A stretch of DNA of 64,000 nt from Spizellomyces punctatus DAOM BR117 (Eukaryota > Chytridiomycota > Chytridiomycetes > Spizellomycetales > Spizellomycetaceae): positions 824,637 through 888,636 of the forward strand of contig NW_015971541.1 in NCBI RefSeq assembly GCF_000182565.1, in the 5' to 3' direction. Position numbers and translations under genes: made by a program. The notes under the pieces were generated by a model, which was not told the origin of the DNA, made no database searches, and was given only the letters and a program-made list of their open reading frames with translations. How positions within the stretch are numbered: the stretch's first letter is position 1; the number at the start of each line of letters is the position of its first letter. Positions 33,750-44,600 of the stretch are shown piece after piece.

Positions 33750-35844
33750 TCAGATCTTATTGTACCGCATGTAGACTGGCTTAGCGGGCCTCTGGGTGTG
33801 GATGTTATTGCGATTCGGCTCAGGTAATTCCGCACCCACCAATACTTTGCCATTGGCATCAGCTACAGCAAACTCGTAGTTTGCGAGCGCTAGAGCACAG
33901 ATTATCTTCATTTCAAGCTTCGCGAAGCGCATCCCAAGGCACGGGTGGCGACCTTCAAAAGACGCGGATATAAGTAAACATGATAGAGCTCATTCAAACT
34001 GCGTGGTTGAAAAAGCCTTACCAGCTCCCCAGCCTAAAAAGGCAAACGGTTCACCATTCTTGTCCTCCAAGCGAGGGGGATCATACCGCTCAGGGTCGAA
34101 GTCGAATGGGCGACTATAATTTTGTGGATTAAAGTGCGCATCCCCTAGTATATTGATCATCAGACCTCGCGTTGCCAGTAGCTAACTGAAATCTGCCAAT
34201 ACCTGGAGAATAGGTGACAAATGAGCCGAGGGGGAGCTCGTAGCCGTCGACAACGAAGCCTTTCGCCATCACCCTGCGCAACGTGGCACCTGTAAGAGTC
34301 ATGCGCACTACTTCTCTCAAGCATTTTTCGAGCACTGGCAGTCCGTCCTCCCATGAATCCAAAGGTAGTTTAGTCAATTCCTCATTCAATGAAGTTATCT
34401 GGACCGTCTCATCTCCGTTGTAGTTGTAGCGGATAACCAGATCCCGGAGTTCCCCTAGAACACGTTCTCTCCAAACAGGTTTCTGAGCAACTTGAAGAAG
34501 CAGCCAGGCAGAGTTGATGCCGGTATTGATTATTCCGGCGAATAAGCTGCCCATGACAAATTGCGCAATATCAACGTTGGAATCACCAGAGTCCATGAGA
34601 AATTGCACGGCATCGTTTTCCTTAGTGCCAAGTGCTCGCCTGGTTTCGATCACTCCGATCACGAGTTTAAAAAGCTCCATGCTGGCGGCTTCATGCCGCT
34701 TCTTTGCTTGGGACGGAAACCAGGGAAAGAGCACTGGCAGGACGCCGGATCCTGCTTCCATATCCCAGTATAATTTGGTTAGGTGTGCAATCTTCCCCTC
34801 ATCCTCAGCGATCTCGCGGCAACCCAACATCCGACAGGTTAACTTGAACACGAGCTGCATTGGTACTGCTTTAGGTCCCAAGTGGTTGTTGCGTTTATGA
34901 TTTTCACTGGTTGACTTACACCGTATACGTCAACAAACGGATCCATCACACCCTCACGTCCCCACTTCGCCATTTCCTTCGATATGTCGCTGAGCATGAC
35001 CGGGAGACCTGTTTCATATTTCAACATTTCTCGCTTACTTCCAATTATCGCGCCAATTCGTACCCTCTGCAAGCCTTTCTTTCTTGGCAATGAGGGCCAG
35101 CAATCGCTTGTTGAACTGTGGCATATTGGCGGGGGCCTCAGCTGTGCCAACGGCCTCTTTGGTAACGACGGGGACACCGCCGAATAGGACTTTATATCTT
35201 AACATTCGACTTAGACTCGTTTTGCGAAAGTGTTTTGACTATAAATGCTGCTTTGTCCATACCCTTCTGTGAAATTCAGCTGAGTATGGTTTGAGAAGTA
35301 TTGTACTCTCGCAGAGGCGCCGCCTAGGGCAAAGACACGATGCTGCGTGCAAATGGTCAGCGCGGAAACGAGTTGAGCGCCATTGCTACTTGGCCCACCT
35401 GCAGCAAGTTAAACTCGAAAATGTTACCATACTTGCGGCGGTTTTCTGTTAAGAAATCGTAACGACGAGTAAAGAAATCGACAGCGCCAACGATAGGAAA
35501 ACTAGAAGAAAGGTCATTCAAATTCAAACAACAGCCATCAATGATTCATAATATCAGCATTGTAAAGCAACTGTATAAAGGACGCCATACCCAGTAACCT
35601 GTCATGAAATAAAGCGTGTGATCGAGATGTTTGAAAGTTAATGGGACAAGGCACATTGACATACCTTGGGAGGCCCCGAGCGAACCACAGAGGCAAAATA
35701 CAATAACGTCGCCCCAGCTGCCCCCAAGATGACGGCAATAGGGGTAACACCTGTGATGAGCAGCGCAAAAGCTGCGATTAGGATGCTGGTCGTGGCAGTC
35801 TCAACTGCAAAAGGGAAGGACAGGACAGAAGTAGATGATTTCAT
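33750..35844 (-). CDS. Cytochrome P450
   Basis: Nine exons (35844-35665, 35598-35591, 35501-35399, 35342-35263, 35197-35064, 35008-34922, 34868-34203, 34144-34022, 33952-33750) give 527 aa. An N-terminal hydrophobic anchor (TSILIAAFALLITGV, then a second apolar stretch) precedes SGPPKVTGFPIVG. The ExxR motif is EVVR (K helix), the PERF-like segment is DFDPERYDPP, and the haem loop is FLGWGAGRHPCLGMRFA with its Cys ligand. The I-helix reads LFAGIINTGINSAW: Asn stands where most P450s have the Asp/Glu of the acid-alcohol pair, as in CYP7/CYP8 enzymes. The second exon is only 8 nt and is needed to build PKVTGFP. Substrate unknown. Confidence 0.94.
35591..35598 (-). other. 8-nt microexon of the P450 gene
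   Basis: Minus-strand sequence GTTACTGG lies between an acceptor ...catgacag and a donor gtatggc. It codes VTG- in the Pro-rich hinge; without it exon 1 (phase 0) cannot join exon 3 in frame. Confidence 0.8.
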
Positions 35845-36595
35845 TTCAATGCCAAAGATTTAGTAACTCCACTGGGAAATGTAGCAAGATGAACACTGCG
35901 CAAACCCAGTTGGACCTTCTTATACGATATTCGCTTGTATGTCAATTGCACCAGAATCGAGGGTGTACTCAGAGGAGGCGAGACGAAGGAATTCCAGCCT
36001 TCCGCGGAAGAAACAGTGGTTTCCCCGGAGCATCAGGGACAGCTATGCAGCTTTTGGAGCTACACTATGTACGTCAGGTCAATGATCGTGTGATACAAAC
36101 GAACCGGGCGTGCTGCTTGGCGAACAGGCCACCAAGAGCCGAGCAGACGCAGAATGTGTCTTCAGTCTACTATGCATTTCACTGGACGGTGTGAGGGCGT
36201 ATGTCAGACATTATTGGTTCAAGATGCTTCGCCCAGGCATCCACGCCCCGAAGCTACGTATAAATATGTTAAATCTATCTAACATGCTTCCAATTACTTG
36301 GATTATTATCGCAATATCGTTTGGGGTGGAAGATTGCATGTCTAAAAGCGCTTTTACAAGTTGTTTAGCTTAAATTTGCAAAGTGTGCAAAGGCATCGCG
36401 GTTTTAAAACTACGCAACCGAAATGGCATTCTTAAGTAACGAAATCTAAATGACTATTGTTCCAACAACGCTGCTAAGATACTAATGTATCCAATCTGGA
36501 CAAGGCCAAACTAAGGGGGTAAAGATTTAGAGTACAGATTTAGCACAGCAGTGCACGGACGGCCTGATCCGACCCATCTTCTGAAGAAACACATT
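35845..36595. other. 750-bp stretch without a convincing gene
   Basis: Upstream of the P450 start and downstream of the channel gene. Short frames occur on the plus strand (35835-36373) but show no motif, no domain and no clear splice structure. AT-rich towards 36240-36480. Confidence 0.45.
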
Positions 36596-38573
36596 CTAAA
36601 CCGGAGACTCTGCCTCTTCCTCTTCCTCCTCACGCACCGTCTCCACGAACGCCTCATCATCTGTCATCGCCTTAACCATTGCGCCGCTTCCCAGTTCCCC
36701 TTTCAACCCGGCAATTAAGTCTATCTTCCAATGCAAAACGTCTGCCCATTCGCGACCAGTAGATTCAACTAATGCTTTCAACTTAATACGTCTAAGTGTC
36801 AGTGCCTGATTCTGACGCATTATCTCCGCAAATTCCTTTTGCGAAAATCAAAATCAGATTAGCGACAGAGGCTCTGTGGCGTGAAAAGATATGCTGCGAC
36901 CCACTTCATTGCTTTTCACTGGTATACCACATCTACGGAGCTCATCCAGATCCGGTAACGGCGGAGGCATAACGTTATTTCTCACCGCATGGTGGCGATT
37001 GAATGCTTCAAGATAGAGCGTTACGCCATTGCGTATCTATAAATTCGAAAGCGGCGGTGAGTGGAAGAGCCCAGCTTATATTGTTAAAAGACGTCTGACG
37101 ATACCGATGCCAGCGTCAGATGATCAGGCCGCATTTCCGGAGGGATTGCCCTACATTTGAGGTTAACGCACGACATGCTTTGTCTGGCCGCAACATCTAT
37201 GAATAGCTCACCAGAAGAGAATGGTCAGGGTCTCATCCAATGCCGCGATGCGCGGGGGAGCGAACGACATGATCTCGAGGTTATGATTATTGAAGAGGAC
37301 AGGAAAGACCTTATGCTTTTGGGCTTCATGGCAGAGACGCTTACAAGGGCATAAGGGTTAGTTGAAATTGGAGGACATAGTACCTACATCAGGATTATAT
37401 CCACGTACCCGAACTTGGCCACTAAGTAGATTTTCCAATCCATCAAAACTTTCGCCGTTCCAGGAGCATATCAGAATGTCGTTCGGGGTTCCTCCCATCC
37501 AGCTCAACTATGGATGGGTGAGAAACCACCTGTGCGGAGATCCTGCATCATTCTACGCATACCTTTGAGCCAAAAACACGAGACGCTTTATCCAGAAATT
37601 AATATCAAACAAAGCTACAATGTTAGAGACATAAGGCATACCTGCGGCTGCTTGGACTGCCATAAAGACGTACGTTGACGCCACAGACACTAACAGGTAG
37701 CCAACGCCACTGCATACCGTTGTCAATATCTCACTGTCATACGTCAGTTACGGCATTGAGATGTGTAACATTTGCCTTTGACCATACAATATCTTATATT
37801 TCGGGTTAGGTCGCAGATCACCCATCCCCACACTGTAGTGGAATTACAGTCAAAATGTCGTAAGGACACAAAATGTATACCTCAAACTCCTCGAAAGATG
37901 ACGTACGTGAACAGACAGAATCCGGTATAATAGATCAATTCGCCAATATCGGCGGGCCTTCCGTCGCTATCTGAGATCACCGCGTCGTCCAGCCACGAGA
38001 AGAGGAAAGTGAATCCAGTCCAAATGAGAGCGAACCACACCACGATGGTCATTACTAACGTGAGAGAAGATATTATTCCAGGCATCCTTACATCCCACAG
38101 GATATGGGAGGCTTTACTCAGGCTTAAGAGCCCCAAAAATCGCATAACATGATGCGCAAACCATTGACTCCGAGCGGTCGTCCGCACAAGATGCCTCAAT
38201 TCTCCAATGGCTGCTCACCAGACTATCCTTGAGTCAAAACACCTTGCAGTATGTAGACACATCGCAAACGCACCTCGTATCAGAACTTTTGTAATAGGCC
38301 CAGATCTGACAATACCCCCAGCATGAGTGCCTAGCGTCAAACCGTGAATTTTTTGAATCTTACGTTCTGATTGAAAGTGTGGTCAATATCACATCTTGCA
38401 ACGTGAAGATCTGTAATCGCGATCAATTCATTTCTGTAAGGCTAACGTCTTGTCTTATATTTTGCGTTGGCACTCACAACAATGATTATACCGATAACAC
38501 CTAAGGACAACTGGGTTAAATGGAATACATCCAATAATCTTTCCATCCACGACGCACCTGTCAGTACCGTCAT
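36596..38573 (-). CDS. Bacterial-type potassium-channel-like protein
   Basis: Twelve exons (38573-38478, 38410-38364, 38305-38274, 38213-37907, 37832-37788, 37733-37642, 37562-37530, 37491-37388, 37339-37212, 37150-37105, 37036-36905, 36835-36596) join to 433 aa. N-terminal hydrophobic segments (LGVIGIIIVIFTLQDVIL) are followed by two TM helices around a pore loop: IIWTGF-type helix near 38030, LIYYTGFCLFT, then the selectivity filter TVGMGDLRPNP built across an exon join, then VCSGVGYLLVSVASTYVF. The 190-residue C-terminal part (TPNDILICSWNGESF, HKVFPVLFNN, RIAALDETLTILFWAI, LKALVESTGREW) matches the cytosolic region of bacterial potassium-channel-family proteins as I remember them. One intron (37529-37492) is only 38 nt. 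If it is not spliced, the channel stops at 37504. Confidence 0.72.
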
Positions 38574-38802
38574 GGTCGTGAACTTGAGTGACGGGACATT
38601 GAAAGATAGCAAGAAGAGCGCCTTGTCAACAGGAACTTTGCCATGGAGGTCACGGACCAAAACCAGCGATCGGGGGATGAGTGTGACATCATCAGTTGCT
38701 TACGTAACATTTCGGAAATTTTGGGTGATTTTTTGGATGACGATCAAGAGCCTACCAGTTCAGTTGCGACGGCGTTTCAAACTCACACAGCATTCATTCG
38801 CA

Positions 38803-40373
38803 ATGCCGTTAGCACGGTCGATGCCGTTGACTGCGAGATTGCAGCGACCAATTGGGCTAGCATCACCATGGGTCTCCATCCCGAGGACACTGTTCGCAGT
38901 TGGAATTCCTCCAAACAGATACCGATCATGTGGGGTTACTGCCGTGTCCTCCGACAGTAAGCTAATCGAGGGACAAAAAAGACAATATGCGTCTATTTCC
39001 ACTCGGCCCATCCCACCTACTGTCGCACCCCGGTCCGCCAACGTGGACACTTCTTCGGCTTCAACAGCAGTCAGTTCCTCCTCCCCCCAACCGCAAAAAA
39101 ACAGCATTCGAGCCCGACTACGAGAATACGCACGCAAATCCCGCGAAATGGTTCGTCAGTTTATTACGGGATCTCGAGATTATCTGCGCGAAACACGAGA
39201 GGCAAAAGAATTGAAGAAGCGAAAGGTGGTTAATGGCTACGAATGGACAAGAAAGGAATACTTTTTGGTGAGATCATTAAAACTTTCTTGAATATCGGAT
39301 GAAAACCCCTAATGATTTGTCCTACAGGTAAAGAAGAATGAGCAAGACTTCTGGCGTGCAATACCTTTCATGTTCTGCTGTGTCTTCTTGGGCGAAGCGA
39401 TACCTTTTCTTCTTATTCGGGGCATAGTGCCAAGCACGTGTCTTACAGTCGAGCAACTGGTATAAACATTAGTGCTTTCCAATTTACACCTAATCTGAGT
39501 GCATCTGCTGTAATCATTCAGGATGCACGCTGGAAGCGTCTTGCGGGAGTTAGGAAGAAATTAGCGGCAGCAGCTGTGCAGAGTGTTGATTCGGGCGAAG
39601 CGGTGCGTGGAACCAACGTGCGTGCGGTCGGCCAATTCATTCTTATTCATATGTTAGCTAGTCTGGGTTGATATCTAATGAAACGTCATACCTTTTTCCT
39701 ACCTCTCAAAGATGCCGGCATCCGCTTTCCTTTCGGACGATTTTGTCCTCCGTTTGGCTCATACGCAACCTCAATACTTTCTCATCGACAACCTAACCGG
39801 TCCTCAACTGCGCGCGTATAACAAGTACCTTGGTATATGGCGTGTTGGCCCAGCCCCTTACCTTCGCCGCGTTTTGCGCCAACACGTAGATTACATTCGC
39901 GGTGACGATCTGGTATGCTGTCGGCATAATTATGCTTCACGTGAGAATCCATGTTTGACGAAGCTATCATCCAGTTACTTAAGAAGGAAGGGCTAGAGAG
40001 TCTAACACCGCTTGAGCTGAAATGGGCTGTCGAGGCGCGTGGATTGTAAGTTTGCCTGGAAATCAGCTGTTCGGGAGGTCCTTTTATTTTGCGTACTTAA
40101 ATGTGTGATTTCAGGCCATCGACTGACGCCACTCCAGAGCGAATGCGGGAAGATCTTAGCTCTTGGATAAGGCTTCACATTAACGATGACCAGGAAGTAC
40201 CTTTCTCTTTGATGCTCTTGACCGCGATTATTAGAGTTGAGTTGCAAAGTCAGATGAAGGAGGTTGTGAGAGTAGGGAGCAGTCGGATGAAGGAGCATCC
40301 TCATTTGACAGTCTCGACGGATTCGGTAATATTCGCTGAAGAGCAAAAATCTACAGCGGTCGCAAGTGGATGA
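38803..40373 (+). CDS. LETM1-domain mitochondrial protein
   Basis: Six exons (38803-39267, 39328-39459, 39522-39602, 39712-39912, 39975-40045, 40115-40373) give 402 aa. LETM1-family proteins (yeast Mdm38/Ylh47, animal LETM1/LETMD1) sit in the mitochondrial inner membrane and act in K+/H+ exchange and ribosome binding. The core is EYFLVKKNEQDFWRAIPF, the membrane segment MFCCVFLGEAIPFLLI, then VPSTCLTVEQLDARW, LGIW, LRRVLRQHVDYIRGDDLLLKKEGLESLTPLELKWAVEARGL. The N terminus MPLARSMPLTARLQRP and the later GQKRQYAS suit a cleaved mitochondrial presequence. No EF hand or long C-terminal coiled coil is seen. Earlier in-frame codons overlap the divergent channel gene, so ATG 38803 is chosen. Confidence 0.9.
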
Positions 40374-40625
40374 ATTTGTGCTGTTGTTGTAAATTAAGCA
40401 TGGAATTCTCAGAACTCTCTAGAGATAGCTAGATAGATAGCTCATGTAAATCACTCATCCCATCTGAGCTACACATGCTCCATTTTCACATATCTAACTG
40501 GATTGAAAACTGCTCGTTGCTATTACACTGAACTGCCAACACATCTACAGCCACGGTACACGTAGCCGGTGGGGTAAACCGCTCGCAGCTCTATCTACCT
40601 CTTGCATGCGCGCGAATGCTATATG

Positions 40626-41457
40626 CTAATCCTCCAGACTTTTGCGAACGGTCCTCTGCACACGCCGTTTGAAACCTTTCGGATCTTCCCGCCATTGTTT
40701 CTAAGAAAAAAAGGACATGAGCGATTCGCCTCTGTGGTCGGTCACGCTACGACACTTCAAGAACTCACAGCCGCTTCAATGTTTGCAGGAGATTCGTCAT
40801 TCGGCCCCGATAACATACTGATTACAGACAACACGATAGTCTCAACTGTGTGGATTGGCAACCATCTCTCTGATGCTGACTCATAACCCCATTTGTCATC
40901 CCCTGGTGGTATACAAATGAGTACGGTAACGTTTTGTAAACATTCTACATCACACACCTGGAGGATGAAGTATAGAAATGCACACTTCTCCGTTCTCATA
41001 TACATTTGGATGCCACATGTCGCTGATAAATCTCATCTTAGGGGGCATCTGTGGATAATTTGTGGGAAACGAGAGGCGCGCTTTGAAGAAGCCTCCCTCG
41101 CTGCAAAAACGATCTCACTAGGTCAGGAAATGAAGAAATAGGCATACAAATACCGTCAAGGATAATACTCACTAAAGAGTGCCTTCGGGGCCGACCATCA
41201 TGACATCCCTAAGGGCGAATGAGGTCGAGCTGCTTTCAACTAGCGAGCAGCCATTCACAACACACACATACCATTCATATATGTTATCATCTGCTAACCC
41301 CGCTGAAAACCCTTCAACAGGATTCTTGGTTAATTCTACACAGAGGAATGGAGTCGTCAGCTGTCTAGTCCAGCGGAAACCGTTAGAATGCAACAGTCAA
41401 AAGACCTTTCAACTGCTTTCTCAGAAGTAGAGCCGATTGAGAATCGTCGTTCGCCAT
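40626..41457 (-). CDS. UBC7: Ubiquitin-conjugating enzyme E2 G (Ubc7/UBE2G)
   Basis: Six exons (41457-41406, 41335-41272, 41208-41173, 41100-40958, 40902-40769, 40700-40626) give 167 aa. Ubc7/UBE2G is the E2 of ER-associated degradation. The HPN motif (WHPNVYENG) precedes the catalytic cysteine in GEVCISILH. The acidic/insert loop [16 protein letters not shown], specific to the UBE2G/Ubc7/Cdc34 class, follows. N-terminal [22 protein letters not shown] and C-terminal [19 protein letters not shown] are also diagnostic. No transmembrane tail, so membrane recruitment would need a Cue1-like partner. It shares a 236-bp divergent promoter with URB2; the Herp-like ERAD gene lies beyond URB2. Confidence 0.97.
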
Positions 41458-41693
41458 ATCCCAGAGTTTGGCTAGCGCGTAACTTTGGTTGTTAAAAAAG
41501 ATATTCAACTGCAGAAGCCAACAATGACAGAGGATAAAGGGCAAAAAAGGAACTGCGGGTTCGGAGTCTCAAAGGTCTCAAAAGTGCCATGGACCAGCAA
41601 GTGAACGCGATGCTTCATATCATGTGACCAATGAAATTCCTTACCTGCCAGATCTGAGATTTGTGCGAAGATTCTTAGATCACATTCAAGAAA

Positions 41694-44600
41694 ATGCCGG
41701 CCCTTTCCGGTAGTGACCTGGCACCGTCGTCGGCGGAGGCGGTGACTAGGACTCTTCGATCGTCAAATGAGAGCCCTATGCAACGGCTTAGTTTTGCGCA
41801 AGATCTCTGGAATTCTAAGCATATTTTCATTCCTGGAAAGGACGAACTTTTACTTGATTGGATAGTTTCAGAGCTGTTCAATGCTACAAAGGGGAAAAGC
41901 TGCAAGTACATATCGAACTGGACGTCCATCACATTATATCCTACGTTTAACGAATTGACACTTTGGTACTAGGTTTGGAGAAAGTCCTCACTTGAATTAC
42001 GGGCATTGGCAGTTTCTTTGCACCTTGCTAGATCACTTTACGGCAATAAAGCGTCGATATGAATCCGGCGGTGCGTGGACGAAAACTGGAAGCTCCAAAA
42101 ACAAAGTTGCTCGGACTCCTTCAGTAAAGGCGAGGGTGGGAGATATCTTTGTGGTTGTTTTGAACGACGTGTCAGATTCTCTATCTGAGCGTATCAATAA
42201 ACATGCTCCGAATGATCTCCTTGCCATTGAGAGCTTGACACGGATCACTTGCGAATGTTTCCGCAGGCTTACCGCGGACCTGAACGAGATTCTACGCCCG
42301 ACCCTGGAGCTCTATGTTACACTCACGGACTCTGCTGTCCGCTTCTTCGATATTGCGTCCTCCTCAGACATCTCCATCGCTGCCGCATCTGGCCAGTTTC
42401 TCCAAATAGTTCTGTACCACTTGCAAAAGATCTCCCAGCAGTCTCCCAATAGAAAAAAGGTTATACCAAAACCCCTTTGGCTAATGTTTCCTTGACAATC
42501 AAGTATTAATCACTTGGCCTGATTTCAGACATTCAGCATCACCGTGAGCAAACTTTTCCTTCCCATCCTTACCCTACGATATTCTCTGAAGACCTCACCG
42601 GCAAAATCGTCGCCTGAGGGCTTTGAGCACCATTTTGAGGTTCTCGTGAAGGACCTTCTGCAGCACAACCTCTTTCATCGCGAACATATGCAGGAGTTTG
42701 CCAATGTGCTACATCACCTAGAGGGGAAAGCGTCAGTTACCGGAGCTGAAAAAGCAGGCTATCCAAAACAATTTTTGGAACTTTTGCGAGGCTCCCTTGC
42801 TACAGGAGCAGGCGTACAATTTAGAGCAGGTACGTTGTCTCAAGGAGTTCTAGTTGTGATCGCCACACTGAAGAGAAGTTTCTTGGGTCCATTGTAGTCC
42901 TGAACTCCTTGCCTTTCATATATGAGCTATTCATTCAGAGTTCTCAGGAATTGACAAAGAGGCGGCCATTATCCACTGAGCCTACTTTTCCTCTCTTCCT
43001 CGAGTTTCACCAAACATTATCAGATTTGATGAAGCGAATGTTAGAGACGGGAACTGACGTGTCAATGAGAACCGCTCAGAACGTGTTGGACGTTCTCGTG
43101 GATTTGTTGAATCTTGTGCAGCGCTCTGACATCTATCGTCCGACCAACGATGAAACATCTAAAAAGCAGCTCCAGTTTTTTGAGCAGCTGAATCGGTTTT
43201 TTCTCGACCTGGGTGGCACACTTCCATGTACGTGAAACCTTCTGTTCTGTGCCCATTTTGATATTTTGACTTCTTACGACATTGCGGAAATGATAGCGAC
43301 CTGCCACAGCAGGATTATTCAAGGCTGGCATTGTCTGTTGCTTTTAGACTACACCATCATTGAATCACATCTGGCGGAGGTGTGGCCTTTCATTTTGACG
43401 GTAGGTACTTGTCAATGCCCAGGGATCTGTGTCCGCATTGCCTAAACCCTTCACACTCTATCAGCCTGTAGCAGCAGCAACATTGCAGGCGGAATTATTC
43501 ACCCGCGAGTTACTACGAACATTTACAAAATGCAGGCGCTTAGATTACCTGATCGAAAAGTACCTGGAAGCTTTGCGGCATGTTCAGCTAACACGGGGGG
43601 CCAACGTCACAAATCAAGCCATTTTCTACTCCACTTCTTGTTTATCGGAGTATGTACATTGTTCTAATGATCGTTCCTAGTATTGTTGACCAACCTGCTC
43701 TGTGGTTATAGGTTTGCCGCATGCATTGAAAAGCTCTTACCCGCGCAGGCCATTGCACTAATGCAGTTACTTCGCAAAGAGCTGGAGGAACACTGCCTTC
43801 AACCACAGGCAACAGGACGATCAGCCAAGAGGCAGAAGCGTGAGAAGGATCCTGCGCGAGGAAAAAGCCGTGACTTTCATCTATCGGCAGAGCTGCCTGT
43901 TATACTCCTCTCACTTTTACTGGAAAATGCACACATCTCCCAAGGCCAGCAAAAGGCGTTCGAGGAACTCATCGGAGAGTTGCAAGCCAATTTCATTGAT
44001 CCGGTCCTCGCTCGATGCGACGCGGGGAGGAAGCTGGAGCTGCCCGAAACGGATGCGCTTTTGCTACCAGCGCTTTCACTGAAGCTTGCCTTATTGAGAG
44101 CTTCCCCGGCGTATTGGGCCATGCATGTGACAACAGTCTCCATTGATCGCATGCTTGGACTTCTGCGGAGAATTTCGCTGAGTGATCCGAAAGTGGCCTA
44201 TTTACAGGTATATCACCGCCTTGCTCAGAGCCCGTCTTTCAATTTCGTCCTTTTCTTTACACCGTTGTTCACCAGAATGAAATTGTGCTCTCCCACATCG
44301 AGCGCATCGCGAGTACTACCGTAGATCCTCGCCAAGATACGAACTGTGTGCGAATGATGACTGATGTTTTGAGCAACCTGAGCTTGCGAGCCTACGACCT
44401 TGCTACGACATGGGATATGCGGCTCAAATCGTTGACAAGTGCCAATCAAATTGTTGGCTCCTGGTCGATGATTGCGAACCATCTCGTGCCTATCAGGTAA
44501 GTATTCACGTAGCCAACCACCTGCCACCTATGTTGACTTGTTTTCTGCATAGTCGTTTGGCGGAAAGATCCCAGCTTGAGGACATCGTCCGGCTGCTGAT

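Noticed and set aside
35835-36373. Plus-strand frames of 87-119 codons in the gap above the P450 gene
   Set aside because: Low-information composition, no motif and no splice structure.
37270-37498. A separate gene for the C-terminal half of the channel, starting at ATG 37270 or 37498
   Set aside because: The 37498 ATG lies six bases after the unspliced channel stop, and the encoded part matches the cytosolic region of bacterial channel proteins. One spliced gene explains both, though transcript proof is lacking.
38574-38660. Upstream extension of the channel frame to 38660
   Set aside because: The frame begins with TTG; the first ATG is at 38573.
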